Virus record (IMG/VR): IMGVR_UViG_3300025300_000110
Coordinates: 1-22,096 of that record
Reading direction: 5' to 3' (one strand)
DNA length: 22,096 nucleotides
Source: a virus
Both the position numbers and the translations under genes were made by a program. Of this stretch, positions 8,044-15,298 are shown in pieces; the stretch's first letter is position 1; each line of letters starts with the position of its first letter. Below the pieces are notes generated by a model. It had not been told where the DNA came from. It saw only the letters and a program-made list of their open reading frames with translations, and did no database searches.

Positions 8044-8698
8044 ATCAGGACGAGTCGGCGCCGCGTTGGAATTGCGGGGTATCGAAAAGACCCTGGACGC
8101 TATGAATCTCCTTGAAGTCAAGGTCCAGGAACGCGTGTTGACGGGTGCGATCAAAAAGGCGGCCAAGCCATTCGTCAAAGCCGCGCGGCGAAGGGTGCCG
8201 TCGGAAACGGGGCTTCTCAAATTCGCCATGGGATCGGTCACGAAGAAATACAAAAAGGCGCACAGCGCCGTGGCGATCGAGGTGATGGGGCCACGCCGCA
8301 ACGTCGCCGGAAAAAAGGCCGAAACGATACGCGGCCAAGCTGGCAACGCATCACGCGAACCGGCGAATTATGCACACCTGGTCGAATTCGGGACCGGCGG
8401 CCACACGATCCAACCGAAACGGGGCGCCGCCCTGGCCACGCCTGACGGGCCGTTTGCGGTGGTCGACGTAGAGGGTGCACGGCCACAGCCATTTATGCGA
8501 AACGCCTGGTCGGCGACTCAGCGACGCATGGAGAGCATATTGCACGTGCAGCTGAGTAAGCGGGTCGCAAAGGCGGCAGAAGACGCGCGGCGCCAGTCGC
8601 GTGAACGGAAGACCCGCGCCGTGGTCAAGGGCACCCAGAAATTGACAGCGAAGGGCAGGCGGGGCGTTGGGTCGATCGTCCGAGTGGGGGCGCTATGA
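8036..8698 (+). CDS. HK97 gp10-like tail-head joining protein
   Basis: The 220-aa product is very basic at both ends, with a GIEKTLDAMNLLEVK helix, ALKKAAKPFVKAARRRVP-like lysine-rich helix, PSETGLLKFAMGSV, a YAHLVEFGTGGH segment and PQPFMRNAWSATQ, which is the characteristic ARPFLRPAW-type motif of HK97 gp10/tail-component proteins. It sits where such proteins lie, between head closure and tail terminator. An upstream in-frame ATG at 8024 adds four residues (MEPP); ATG 8036 gives the more usual opening, but neither has a strong ribosome-binding site. The C-terminal lysine/arginine tail of about 50 aa is longer than average. Confidence 0.84.
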   Translation: MAKSGRVGAALELRGIEKTLDAMNLLEVKVQERVLTGAIKKAAKPFVKAARRRVPSETGLLKFAMGSVTKKYKKAHSAVAIEVMGPRRNVAGKKAETIRGQAGNASREPANYAHLVEFGTGGHTIQPKRGAALATPDGPFAVVDVEGARPQPFMRNAWSATQRRMESILHVQLSKRVAKAAEDARRQSRERKTRAVVKGTQKLTAKGRRGVGSIVRVGAL

Positions 8699-9126
8699 CA
8701 CTTGCCACCGACCTGCACGGATACCTGACGCGACGCGTTGACCTGGCCGACCTGGTCGATGGTCGAATCTTCGTATCGAGCGTGCCCGCAGGCGTGTCTA
8801 TGCCGTACCTGGTCATCCAGCAGATCAGCCTGGCCAGCGACAGCAACATGGCCGCCGCGTCGGGTCTTTATACCGCCGGGTGGCAGTGCGACTGTTACGC
8901 CGAAAGCGTGGCAACGTGCGACGAAATGGCCGAAACCCTGCGCCAGTGCCTTGACGGCTACCAGACCGACGATTTCCCAACCGTCACCCTGGAGGCCATC
9001 ACCCTGGAGGGCGACAGGATGTCTGCGTCATACGATCGGCAGGGCGAACTGAACTATACGCAGCGGCGGTCTATAGACATCACCATTTGGTATCTAACCA
9101 GCGTGCCGACATTCCCGGCAGCGTAA
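8695..9126 (+). CDS. Tail terminator/completion protein, DUF3168-like
   Basis: The 143-aa product probably caps the tail tube where it meets the head. Visible features are the N-terminal LHGYLTRRVDLADLVDGRIFVSSVPAGVSMPYLVIQQIS, which matches the DUF3168 layout of a helix followed by R-i-f-v...P-y-v-v, and the SATEEL-type helix CDEMAETLRQCLDGY. It ends with YTQRRSIDITIWYL. Start ATG overlaps the gp10-like stop (ATGA) and a tail tube gene follows, as expected for the head-tail junction cluster. Confidence 0.84.
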   Translation: MTLATDLHGYLTRRVDLADLVDGRIFVSSVPAGVSMPYLVIQQISLASDSNMAAASGLYTAGWQCDCYAESVATCDEMAETLRQCLDGYQTDDFPTVTLEAITLEGDRMSASYDRQGELNYTQRRSIDITIWYLTSVPTFPAA

Positions 9127-9142
9127 ATAGGGGCTTTTTGAA

Positions 9143-9550
9143 ATGGCAACAAAAACAGGGCACGGCGCAGCGGTCACGATTTCAGGCATTACGCTGCGAG
9201 AAATCACCGATATTTCGTGGAGCGGCATAAGCCGAAACGCGGTCGAAACCACCAATATGGCAACCGGCGCCGCGACGTCGAGCCTCGGCGGCCGCAGCTA
9301 TGTCGCGGCATCGCCCACCGACGCCGGGGAAGTGACCGTCGAAGCCAATTTAGACACAAACGTGGCCGGTGATGGCTGGATTACCGCAATCGACGCGGCC
9401 GCCAGTGACGTGGTTCTTACGTTTCCAGACAGCGGTGGAACCTGGACCGCTAACGGATTCGTCACCAATTTATCGTATAGCGTGCCCCTGGAAGACAAGA
9501 TGTCGGCCAGTATTACCGTGAAACTGACCGGAAATATTGTGGTTGCGTAA
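9143..9550 (+). CDS. Major tail tube protein
   Basis: The 135-aa product is a small beta-rich protein with the profile of siphophage tail tube subunits: MATKTGHGAAVTISGITLREITDISWSG, a region around ETTNMATG, FPDSGGTWTANGFVTNLSYSVPLEDKMSASITVKLTG at the C terminus. The late SVPLEDKMSASITVKLTG phrase matches the usual tail tube ending that packs into the next subunit. Start ATG 9143 has AGGGG at 9130-9134, eight bases away. The gene is followed by the G/GT chaperone pair and the tape measure gene, the normal order. Confidence 0.9.
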   Translation: MATKTGHGAAVTISGITLREITDISWSGISRNAVETTNMATGAATSSLGGRSYVAASPTDAGEVTVEANLDTNVAGDGWITAIDAAASDVVLTFPDSGGTWTANGFVTNLSYSVPLEDKMSASITVKLTGNIVVA

Positions 9551-9565
9551 CAAAGGGAAAAACCG

Positions 9566-9919
9566 ATGGACGTGAAAAAGTGGCTTGAGGGCGACGGCGG
9601 CGAGCAGGTGCCCGTCGCGGGTTTGGGCGACGTGTTTATTCGACCGATCACCGTTTCGGAAATGTCGGGATGTAAGCAGCGGGCCGTGGCGGCGGCGGCC
9701 GCGTTGGACGTTGACGAGGAAACGGCGGCGACGCTGGCAATGTGCGCCGCGACGGTGCTTGACGTGGACGAGCGTAAACCGTTGTTCACGGCGGCAGACC
9801 TGGCGGGCTTGCCAATGGCGCGTCTCACTGGCCTGATTGAGGTGGTGGGCAGAATCAACGGATTCGACGCCGACCTAGAGGATCTGGCGGGAAAATTGCC
9901 GATGACGGAGAACGCCTAA
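9566..9919 (+). CDS. Tail assembly chaperone, G-like
   Basis: The 117-aa product is the unshifted member of the tail assembly chaperone pair, the equivalent of lambda gpG, which coats the tape measure protein while tail tube subunits assemble around it. It is acidic and helical with no membrane segments; the family is poorly conserved in sequence, so the call rests on size, on position between tail tube and tape measure, and on the slippery heptamer at 9889-9895. Its stop codon overlaps the next ATG by one base. Confidence 0.82.
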   Translation: MDVKKWLEGDGGEQVPVAGLGDVFIRPITVSEMSGCKQRAVAAAAALDVDEETAATLAMCAATVLDVDERKPLFTAADLAGLPMARLTGLIEVVGRINGFDADLEDLAGKLPMTENA

Positions 9920-10230
9920 TGTGGCTGCGGGTCGCGGAATTCCTGCGTTGCACGCCGAGCGAAGCGCGGCGGCGGTGTACCGTGCCCGATTTCCTGGAGA
10001 TCGCCGCGTATTGGCTGATCGACCCCTGGGGCCGTGAACGCAGCGACCTGCACGCGGGGATTATTGCCGCGACGGTCGCCAACGCCAGCGGCAGCAGACG
10101 CCAGTTCAAGCCGCGTGACTTCATGCCGAAGATATTCCAGCGCAAGAAATCAGCCCAGGAACTCGGGGCCTGGTTCGGCCAGTTCGCCAAGGTCCATAAC
10201 GCGATCGTAGGGGGCCAGGACAATGGCTAA
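9566..10230 (+). CDS. Tail assembly chaperone GT, made by programmed -1 frameshift
   Basis: If ribosomes slip back one base at the heptamer 9889-9895, translation continues into the downstream frame to the stop at 10228-10230, giving join(9566..9895, 9895..10230), about 221 aa. The downstream frame has no stop between 9895 and the ATG at 9919, so the fusion is open. Its C-terminal half (FLEIAAYWLIDPWGRERSDLHAGIIAATVANASG) matches the DUF4035/lambda T-like part of GT proteins. In lambda, the ratio of G to GT controls tail assembly. An ATG at 9919 could also start the T part alone, a TAATG overlap. Confidence 0.85.
9889..9895 (+). other. -1 ribosomal frameshift slippery site G GGA AAA
   Basis: The heptamer GGGAAAA is in the correct X XXY YYZ phase for the upstream frame: codons are GCG, GGA (9890-9892), AAA (9893-9895). 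After slipping, the ribosome reads GGG and AAA, then ATT at 9895. Lambda uses a related heptamer, GGGAAAG. It is about 24 bp before the upstream stop codon, the normal place for G/GT. Confidence 0.88.
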
Positions 10231-11344
10231 AAGAACTGTCATCGGCCGCCTTTCGGCCATTCTGAGCCTGAGCAATAAGGCGTTCAACGCGGGCCTGGCG
10301 AAGTCGGGCGGAAAGTTGCGCAAGTTCGGCAAGCTGGCAAAGGGCGTGGGCGCGGTGGTCGGTGCGTTGGGCGGCCTGGTGGTCGGGTCGGCGGTCGCGT
10401 TGGGAATGTTCGTAAAGGCGCACGTCAAGGCCCTGGAGGCCCAGGTCAAATTCGGCCAGCGCCTGGGGATTGCCATAGACCGATTGCAGGGCCTGCACGT
10501 CGCGGCCAAGCTGGCGGGCGTCGATATTCAGCAGCTGAACATCGGTATGCAGCGTATGGGGCGACGCGTGGCCGAAGCGGCCCAGGGCCTGGGCGAAGCG
10601 CAGGGGGCCCTGAAGGAACTGGGACTAGACGCCAAGGTGCTGTCCAGGCTGAGTATCGACCGCCAGTTCCTGGCGATCGCCGACGCCATGGGCGCCGTGA
10701 AAACACGCGGCGACCAGGTGCGGCTGACGTTTAAGCTGTTCGATTCCGAGGGCGTCAGCGTCATCAACATGCTCGATATGGGTGCCGAGCGACTCGGGCG
10801 AATCATGCAATTCGCCCAGAAGATCGGCGCCACCATTGACCAGGACACGGCGCGGGGCGTCTCACGCACGGCCGAGGCGTTGACCATGGCCCAGGTCGCG
10901 TGGGAGGGCATGAAAAACGTGATCGCGGTGGCGTTCATGCCGCACATCGAAAGCATTGCGCTGTCGTTCGCCAAGTGGGTGTCAGATTCAGACACCATGA
11001 AGGCAAATATCAAGGACATCGCGGGCGAATTATTAGATACCGCAAAGTCGATCGGCAACGTATTCGCCACGATTGACAAGCTTTTCGGCTGGTTCGCCGA
11101 AACGGGCAAGAATCTCAACTGGATGAAGTCGGTCATGCCGTCGGGCGGCAAATTGGCCGCCTTCGGGCCAGCCGCTTTTCTAATGGACAACGACAGCGCG
11201 ACCAGCAGAATCGAGGCCAAAACCCAATACATGGCCGACCTGGTGCCGCAGCTGCGACAGGGAATTCCCATGGCGCCCCACCAAATGGAACACCTGCGAA
11301 GCTTTGACAACATGACGCCCCAGGGCGCGGCGGTGAGTCGATAA
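10223..11344 (+). CDS. Tail tape measure protein (short)
   Basis: The product sets tail length and later helps DNA enter the cell. At 373 aa it is short for this family. Seen features are a basic helical N terminus with NKAFNAGLAKSGGKLRKFGKLAKG, a hydrophobic Ala/Gly/Val stretch at residues 41-64 that may cross a membrane, a long helical region with LQGLHVAAKLAGVDIQQLN (the L-q-g-l-x-x-A-a-x-l-x-G motif seen in tape measures), and further amphipathic helices. Its place after the G/GT pair, from which it is separated by an 8-bp overlap, supports the role. At about 0.15 nm per residue it would fit a tail of roughly 55 nm. Confidence 0.86.
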   Translation: MAKRTVIGRLSAILSLSNKAFNAGLAKSGGKLRKFGKLAKGVGAVVGALGGLVVGSAVALGMFVKAHVKALEAQVKFGQRLGIAIDRLQGLHVAAKLAGVDIQQLNIGMQRMGRRVAEAAQGLGEAQGALKELGLDAKVLSRLSIDRQFLAIADAMGAVKTRGDQVRLTFKLFDSEGVSVINMLDMGAERLGRIMQFAQKIGATIDQDTARGVSRTAEALTMAQVAWEGMKNVIAVAFMPHIESIALSFAKWVSDSDTMKANIKDIAGELLDTAKSIGNVFATIDKLFGWFAETGKNLNWMKSVMPSGGKLAAFGPAAFLMDNDSATSRIEAKTQYMADLVPQLRQGIPMAPHQMEHLRSFDNMTPQGAAVSR

Positions 11345-11345
11345 C

Positions 11346-12173
11346 ATGGCATTTACGTGCACCCCCAATCTGCTGACGCACGGACCCCTGGCAACCAACG
11401 AAGCCGGGGGCGTCACAAAAAGCCATACGTCGAGCTATTTGATAGAGGGCACGGCTTCCGACTTCGGCACCGAGGCCACGGCACCGCTCAAGCCATTACA
11501 TTCGATCATTTCAGGCCTACCGCAACCTGGCCAGGGTATGGACGTGCTCTACACCGGCGGCACGAGCAGGTTGTTTGTGGTAAATCGAACCTGTCGCATG
11601 GAAACGCCCACCCTGGCAATCGTGGACGTTACCTGGCAGCAATTCGAAACACGACTAAACACGCCCGACGGCATCGGAACATCGCACGACGTCGGCACCA
11701 AGACCGTGACCACGTCCACCGATCGAGCGGGCCAACCGATCGAGGTAGCTTTTGGCGCCAATAAACAGGTGGCCAGCATCACGGTGATGGACCCGGAGCC
11801 CGTGTATTCCGTTGAACTGGTCATCGACGTGGCCGCCGACACCGACCCGCACGTTGTGAGCGACTACTACGTTGGCAAGGTCAATTCATCGACCTGGCGG
11901 GGCTATATCGAAAATTCATGGCTATGCACCGCCGCCACGCCCCGCGTGCTGAACCCCTACCAGGTGCCGTGGGGCTTCAGGCGTTACGTGTATTCGTTTC
12001 GATTCGTCGCGTCGACCTACGGCCAGGGCTGGAACCCGAAGGTCGAGTGGATCGACGCCAATAGCAGGCGGCCACCCGACGGCCTGGAAGACGACGTCGG
12101 GCGAAAGCTTGTTACCTGGTACGAGGCGGTCGACTTCAACCAGGAACCACAAAACATTGCCGCAGGACTCTAA
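11346..12173 (+). CDS. Unrecognised protein, probable tail-tip component
   Basis: The 275-aa product is beta-rich with many Thr, Val and aromatic residues (for example SYLIEGTASDFGTEATAPL, SVELVIDVAADTDPHVVSDYYV, PWGFRRYVYSFRFVAST) and no membrane segment. No family is recognised. Its position directly after the tape measure is where distal tail and tail-tip proteins are encoded in siphophages, so a tail-tip role is likely. ATG 11346 begins one base after the tape measure stop, implying translational coupling. Confidence 0.72.
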   Translation: MAFTCTPNLLTHGPLATNEAGGVTKSHTSSYLIEGTASDFGTEATAPLKPLHSIISGLPQPGQGMDVLYTGGTSRLFVVNRTCRMETPTLAIVDVTWQQFETRLNTPDGIGTSHDVGTKTVTTSTDRAGQPIEVAFGANKQVASITVMDPEPVYSVELVIDVAADTDPHVVSDYYVGKVNSSTWRGYIENSWLCTAATPRVLNPYQVPWGFRRYVYSFRFVASTYGQGWNPKVEWIDANSRRPPDGLEDDVGRKLVTWYEAVDFNQEPQNIAAGL

Positions 12174-12188
12174 TAGGAACCACAACAA

Positions 12189-12698
12189 ATGGCCACGACA
12201 TTCAACGACGACGCATCGTTCAACGGTTCGGTGAACCTGGCAAACGCCACCACACTGACCATGAAATCTGGCAGCGTCACAAACGGCGCGATACAGGCGA
12301 GCGCTGGCATCGATTACGACAAAATCGACCACCTGGTGGAGATCCCCGTCAATTTCGGGTTCGACGATACGACCACGCCACCGACTACTAAATCGTTTAC
12401 GATCGGGATGCCGTGCGCCGCCGGCGTTATTCGTTACGTCAAAGCGTGGATGGTGGACACCGGCGGGTCGACGTCGATAACGTTTGATCTACACAAGGCG
12501 GGCAGTTCCTGCCTGTCGAGTGCAATAGCGTTCACAAATTCCGACGCCAACATCACGCCGAAATCGGGCACGATCAGCAGCAGCGCCCTTGCAGCTGATA
12601 CGGATTACCTCCAGGCAATCATGACGGTCACGAGCGGCACCGACGCGCACGGGCCCAACATGGTGATCGGATACAGCTACACGGCGACCCCGTCATGA
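12189..12698 (+). CDS. Unrecognised beta-rich virion protein, fibre-like
   Basis: The 169-aa product starts MATTFNDDASFNGSVNLANAT, a run of short polar repeats like those at the N terminus of phage fibres, and continues as a Ser/Thr/Ala-rich region (ITFDLHKAGSSCLSSAIAF, TISSSALAADTDYLQAIMTV) that could form a beta sandwich. No known family is claimed. AGGAA at 12175-12179 precedes ATG 12189. The stop overlaps the next gene by ATGA. A role as an appendage or receptor-binding component is inferred from neighbours. Confidence 0.7.
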   Translation: MATTFNDDASFNGSVNLANATTLTMKSGSVTNGAIQASAGIDYDKIDHLVEIPVNFGFDDTTTPPTTKSFTIGMPCAAGVIRYVKAWMVDTGGSTSITFDLHKAGSSCLSSAIAFTNSDANITPKSGTISSSALAADTDYLQAIMTVTSGTDAHGPNMVIGYSYTATPS

Positions 12699-13162
12699 TC
12701 CCAGACCAGGTTCGGCAAATCGGCGGTGGGGCCCTGGCGATCGTGATGGTGCAGGGGGCGGCGGCGGTGGCCGCGTCGGAGGATTCCAACGAAAACCCGA
12801 CACAGTGGGTCTATACCGGAAAGCCGGTGGCAAAGGTCGGGCGTGGCTATGGCACGGTGACGTCGAACCCAAACGACTGGTCGCCCAGCGATACATGGGT
12901 GACAGGCCCGAACGACGCCTGGCGTGCGGTGGGGGACAACGTCACCATCTACAACATGCGCGAAGCCAACAACGCGTATATCGACACCCTTGCCGCCGTT
13001 CGACTGGGCAATGGCGTCTCGCATGCTGGCGATTATCCAGCGGGATTTGAAATGCGACCCCTGGAAATCGGGGGAATTTACCCGGCCATTGCGTTGACCG
13101 TCGACGGCGCCCTGGAATACTGGGTGTGGCAGTCGAACGGTGAAGACGGCACCTGTACCTAA
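12695..13162 (+). CDS. Hypothetical protein in the tail-tip cluster
   Basis: The 155-aa product has an N-terminal hydrophobic stretch (ALAIVMVQGAAAVAAS near residues 13-28) without a clear signal-peptide charge pattern, and a tryptophan-rich body (WVYTGKPVAKVG, DWSPSDTWVTGPNDAWRAVGD, LEYWVWQSNGEDGTCT). I do not recognise it. It overlaps both flanking genes (ATGA upstream; TAATG downstream), so it is very likely expressed with them. A role in the tail tip or host recognition is only implied by location. Confidence 0.7.
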   Translation: MIPDQVRQIGGGALAIVMVQGAAAVAASEDSNENPTQWVYTGKPVAKVGRGYGTVTSNPNDWSPSDTWVTGPNDAWRAVGDNVTIYNMREANNAYIDTLAAVRLGNGVSHAGDYPAGFEMRPLEIGGIYPAIALTVDGALEYWVWQSNGEDGTCT

Positions 13163-13950
13163 TGGCGCACTTTATTGGTTGTTGTTGCGCGGCGTGTTCG
13201 GGCACCGCAGCCGGGTGCAGCGAGGCAAATAGCGGCGTCACCGGCGGCATTTGCGCCGCGTCAGGTGCGCTGGTGACTACCTGGGAACTAGAAATTGAGG
13301 GGCTAAAGGTAAATAACAATTGGTGCGACCAGTCTGCCGACTGCGACACGTGCTACAAGCCCGAGGGCAGCGGTTCGGGCGAAGGGTCGGCAAATTGTCT
13401 AGAACCGTGGGGCGGCCTACTACCTTATGCGCGCCCGTGCTACGCTCACTCGCTGGAGGATTTGAACGGTCTCTACTTGGTCACATTTCCCGCCACCCAC
13501 GGCGGTATTTCTGGTTGTTGCAATGGTGCCTCTATCGCCCTTCAACCACATACCAACGTCTACCAGTGCGCCTCATGTGCGGGTGGCCGTTCATCGACGT
13601 GCTTTTTTTCAGCTTACGTGTTCTTTCAACTTGACCTAACTGACCACAGCAGCAACGCAACATACCCAGGTCCAGTCGGTGCAAAAATGTTTCTATACAC
13701 CATCATCGTAGGTGGCGTCACGTGCGGCGGTCCATACGCCGCCAACACGTATTTTCTCAATGATACCTTCAAGGCCTGCAACGCCCCATCTGGTGACGTG
13801 CCGGCGCTAAATTGCACAAGTCGAAATGTATGGGAAAATGAAATAACGTCACCATCTCCCATTTCAATCACCACCGGCAGCCTGGCCCCAGGGGTTGTGA
13901 TTCCGAGGTACTACGGCGGCACCATCACAATGCGACCGATCTGCGAATGA
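13162..13950 (+). CDS. Cys-rich hypothetical virion-associated protein
   Basis: The 262-aa product has about 20 cysteines (7-8 percent), including an N-terminal GCCCAACSG cluster, WCDQSADCDTCY near residue 55, GCCNG and CASCAGGRSSTC in the middle. Such density suggests metal sites or, for a virion protein, many disulfides. No family recognised. Local base composition and codon use look less G+C-rich than neighbouring genes (for example the stretch 13440-13640), a possible sign of separate origin. It overlaps the upstream stop by one base and the next gene by ATGA. Confidence 0.75.
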   Translation: MAHFIGCCCAACSGTAAGCSEANSGVTGGICAASGALVTTWELEIEGLKVNNNWCDQSADCDTCYKPEGSGSGEGSANCLEPWGGLLPYARPCYAHSLEDLNGLYLVTFPATHGGISGCCNGASIALQPHTNVYQCASCAGGRSSTCFFSAYVFFQLDLTDHSSNATYPGPVGAKMFLYTIIVGGVTCGGPYAANTYFLNDTFKACNAPSGDVPALNCTSRNVWENEITSPSPISITTGSLAPGVVIPRYYGGTITMRPICE

Positions 13951-14228
13951 CCATCGACCTGAGCAAATACCGAAACGGGCACATGATCGCCGAGCGTCGC
14001 AAGCGACACGGGCGAACCTGTCGCCACCTGGGGCGCCGCCTTCGGTCGGTCGACGTGCCAGGCTGCTGCGGAACCAGCGTCACCGTGAGCCTGCACGCCT
14101 GCGGGATTCACCACCGCTGCTCGGTCGACGTGGCCGTGGGGGCCGACGGGGCCGCCGCCGCTGGCGTGCCGCCATTTGCCTGTTGCCAGGGGTGCGCCGA
14201 CTGGTCGCCGGGGGACCGTTCAAGTTGA
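13947..14228 (+). CDS. Small Cys/His-rich protein, putative metal-binding
   Basis: The 93-aa product has eight cysteines and several histidines in a regular plan: CRHLG, PGCCG, HACGIHHRC, then ACCQGCADW near the C terminus. I recall very similar small proteins (C-x-H-L-G, later C-A-x-H-x-x-C and CC-x-x-C-x-D-Y/W) from planctomycete genomes and their phages, with no known function; this is recollection, not a search. The spacing suggests zinc binding. The N terminus is Arg/Lys-rich. It is coupled to the Cys-rich gene upstream by an ATGA overlap. Confidence 0.72.
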   Translation: MTIDLSKYRNGHMIAERRKRHGRTCRHLGRRLRSVDVPGCCGTSVTVSLHACGIHHRCSVDVAVGADGAAAAGVPPFACCQGCADWSPGDRSS

Positions 14229-14250
14229 CGGGCCCAAATGGCCGACTTAG

Positions 14251-14338
14251 GGTTCTGACGTGCAGCCCAGAACCAGCAACCTGATACCGCGCGCCGCCGT
14301 TCACCTCTGGGGCTGCACACCTCTAGGCGGCGCGCGGT
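14251..14338 (+). other. Two hairpins with complementary loops (candidate structured RNA)
   Basis: Hairpin 1 pairs GGTTCTG (14251-14257) with CAGAACC (14268-14274). Hairpin 2 is a perfect 13-bp stem, 14286-14298 with 14326-14338, core CCGCGCGCCGCC/GGCGGCGCGCGG. The 10-nt loop of hairpin 1 holds GTGCAGCC (14260-14267), the exact reverse complement of GGCTGCAC (14311-14318) in the 27-nt loop of hairpin 2. That loop also holds CACCTCT twice. The region lies in the 133-bp gap before a micropeptide and the putative replication gene. No T tract follows, so it is not a standard terminator. Confidence 0.7.
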
Positions 14339-14361
14339 TACGGGTTGCGGGAGCATTTCAC

Positions 14362-14460
14362 ATGCTGACGCTATTCTGGTGCGTGGTCGCCGTGTACGGC
14401 CTGTTGGCCGTCTCGCCCTGGGTCTACGAACAGGGGAAGCGCGATGGCATCTGCAAATGA
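14362..14460 (+). CDS. Single-pass membrane micropeptide
   Basis: The 32-aa peptide begins MLTLFWCVVAVYGLLAVSP and ends with a charged tail, GKRDGICK: one hydrophobic segment of about 17 residues followed by a positively charged end. GGGAG (14349-14353) lies eight bases before ATG 14362, better than the upstream in-frame start at 14260, which would run through the hairpin region. It overlaps the putative replication gene by 17 bp. Function unknown; small membrane peptides of this kind can act in lysis or host interference, but nothing here decides that. Confidence 0.55.
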   Translation: MLTLFWCVVAVYGLLAVSPWVYEQGKRDGICK

Positions 14461-15298
14461 ACACCAGCAGCAATTTGGCAAGGTGCCCACGAGCGTGGTG
14501 CTGGCCGGTCGCCTAGCAGGTCAGACCCGCAGCGGGCTAGCGGTGTACCTGGTACTGGCCGCGACGGGCCAGGGGTGGGTGGCATCGCCTTCGGTTGCGA
14601 CCATCGCCGCCGCCACCGGTTGCAGCCGCCGCACGGTTCAGCTGGCCCTGCGTGCCCTGGAATCTGCGGGCCTGATACGGGCCACCGGCCGCCCTGGAGG
14701 GGGCGCAATTTCGTATGAAATCACCACCAGCGAGGCGCAACTGGGAGCGCCACGAGGCGCAACCGGGGGCGCCACGATGCGCAGCCCAGATTGCGCCCAT
14801 ACAGAGTTAACAGATTTAACAGAAGCAGCAGAGCCTGCTGCTGGGTTGATTTCTCTTCTGGAGGGGGCAGGTATCGGGGAACCGACGCGGGGCAAATTGG
14901 CCGACGATCTGGCCCGACGTGGCGTCACTCGTGGCGACGTCGCCACCACGATCAGCGACACAAAGGCCACCGGCGGTGGCCCAGGCTTGATCGTGGCCCG
15001 CCTGCGTGACCTGTCGCAGCGTCGGACGAGGGCAAGGGCGTCAGCGACGGCCGAAGCGTCGACGCGGTCAGACGGCCGCCAGCGGGATCAGGAGTACCGC
15101 CGCCGAGTGGACGAGGAACGCCGAAGCCGCGACGCGGTGCTGGCCGGTTATACCGATGCGGAATTGGGCGCCGTCGCGTCGACGGTCGCGGCCGCGTGCC
15201 CATTGTTCGCGGGTCGAAATTGGCGAACGAACCAGGGGTTCAGGTCGGCGATGGTGCGGCACCTGGCAACGGCGACCCGCCAGGCGGCGACCGCATGA
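14444..15298 (+). CDS. Winged-helix protein, putative phage replication initiator
   Basis: The 284-aa product has an N-terminal winged helix-turn-helix at about residues 25-90 (SPSVATIAAATGCSRRTVQL is the helix-turn-helix core, followed by ALRALESAGLI and a Gly-rich wing). A linker rich in Gly, Thr and Ala follows, and a C-terminal helical region includes GKLADDLARRGVTRGDVATT and GLIVARLRDL, reminiscent of replication proteins of phages that combine an HTH with a helicase-loader-interacting region. It may bind the origin; the assignment is inferred from architecture and from its place at the start of the DNA-metabolism module. It overlaps the following nuclease gene by ATGA. Confidence 0.7.
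   Translation: MASANEHQQQFGKVPTSVVLAGRLAGQTRSGLAVYLVLAATGQGWVASPSVATIAAATGCSRRTVQLALRALESAGLIRATGRPGGGAISYEITTSEAQLGAPRGATGGATMRSPDCAHTELTDLTEAAEPAAGLISLLEGAGIGEPTRGKLADDLARRGVTRGDVATTISDTKATGGGPGLIVARLRDLSQRRTRARASATAEASTRSDGRQRDQEYRRRVDEERRSRDAVLAGYTDAELGAVASTVAAACPLFAGRNWRTNQGFRSAMVRHLATATRQAATA

Noticed and set aside
10528-11352. Minus-strand ORF (274 aa) opposite the tape measure gene
   Set aside because: The sense frame is the expected tape measure; antisense shows no motif.
14286-14338. Intrinsic terminator call for the 13-bp hairpin
   Set aside because: No T tract follows the stem, and the 27-nt loop is too long for a typical terminator.
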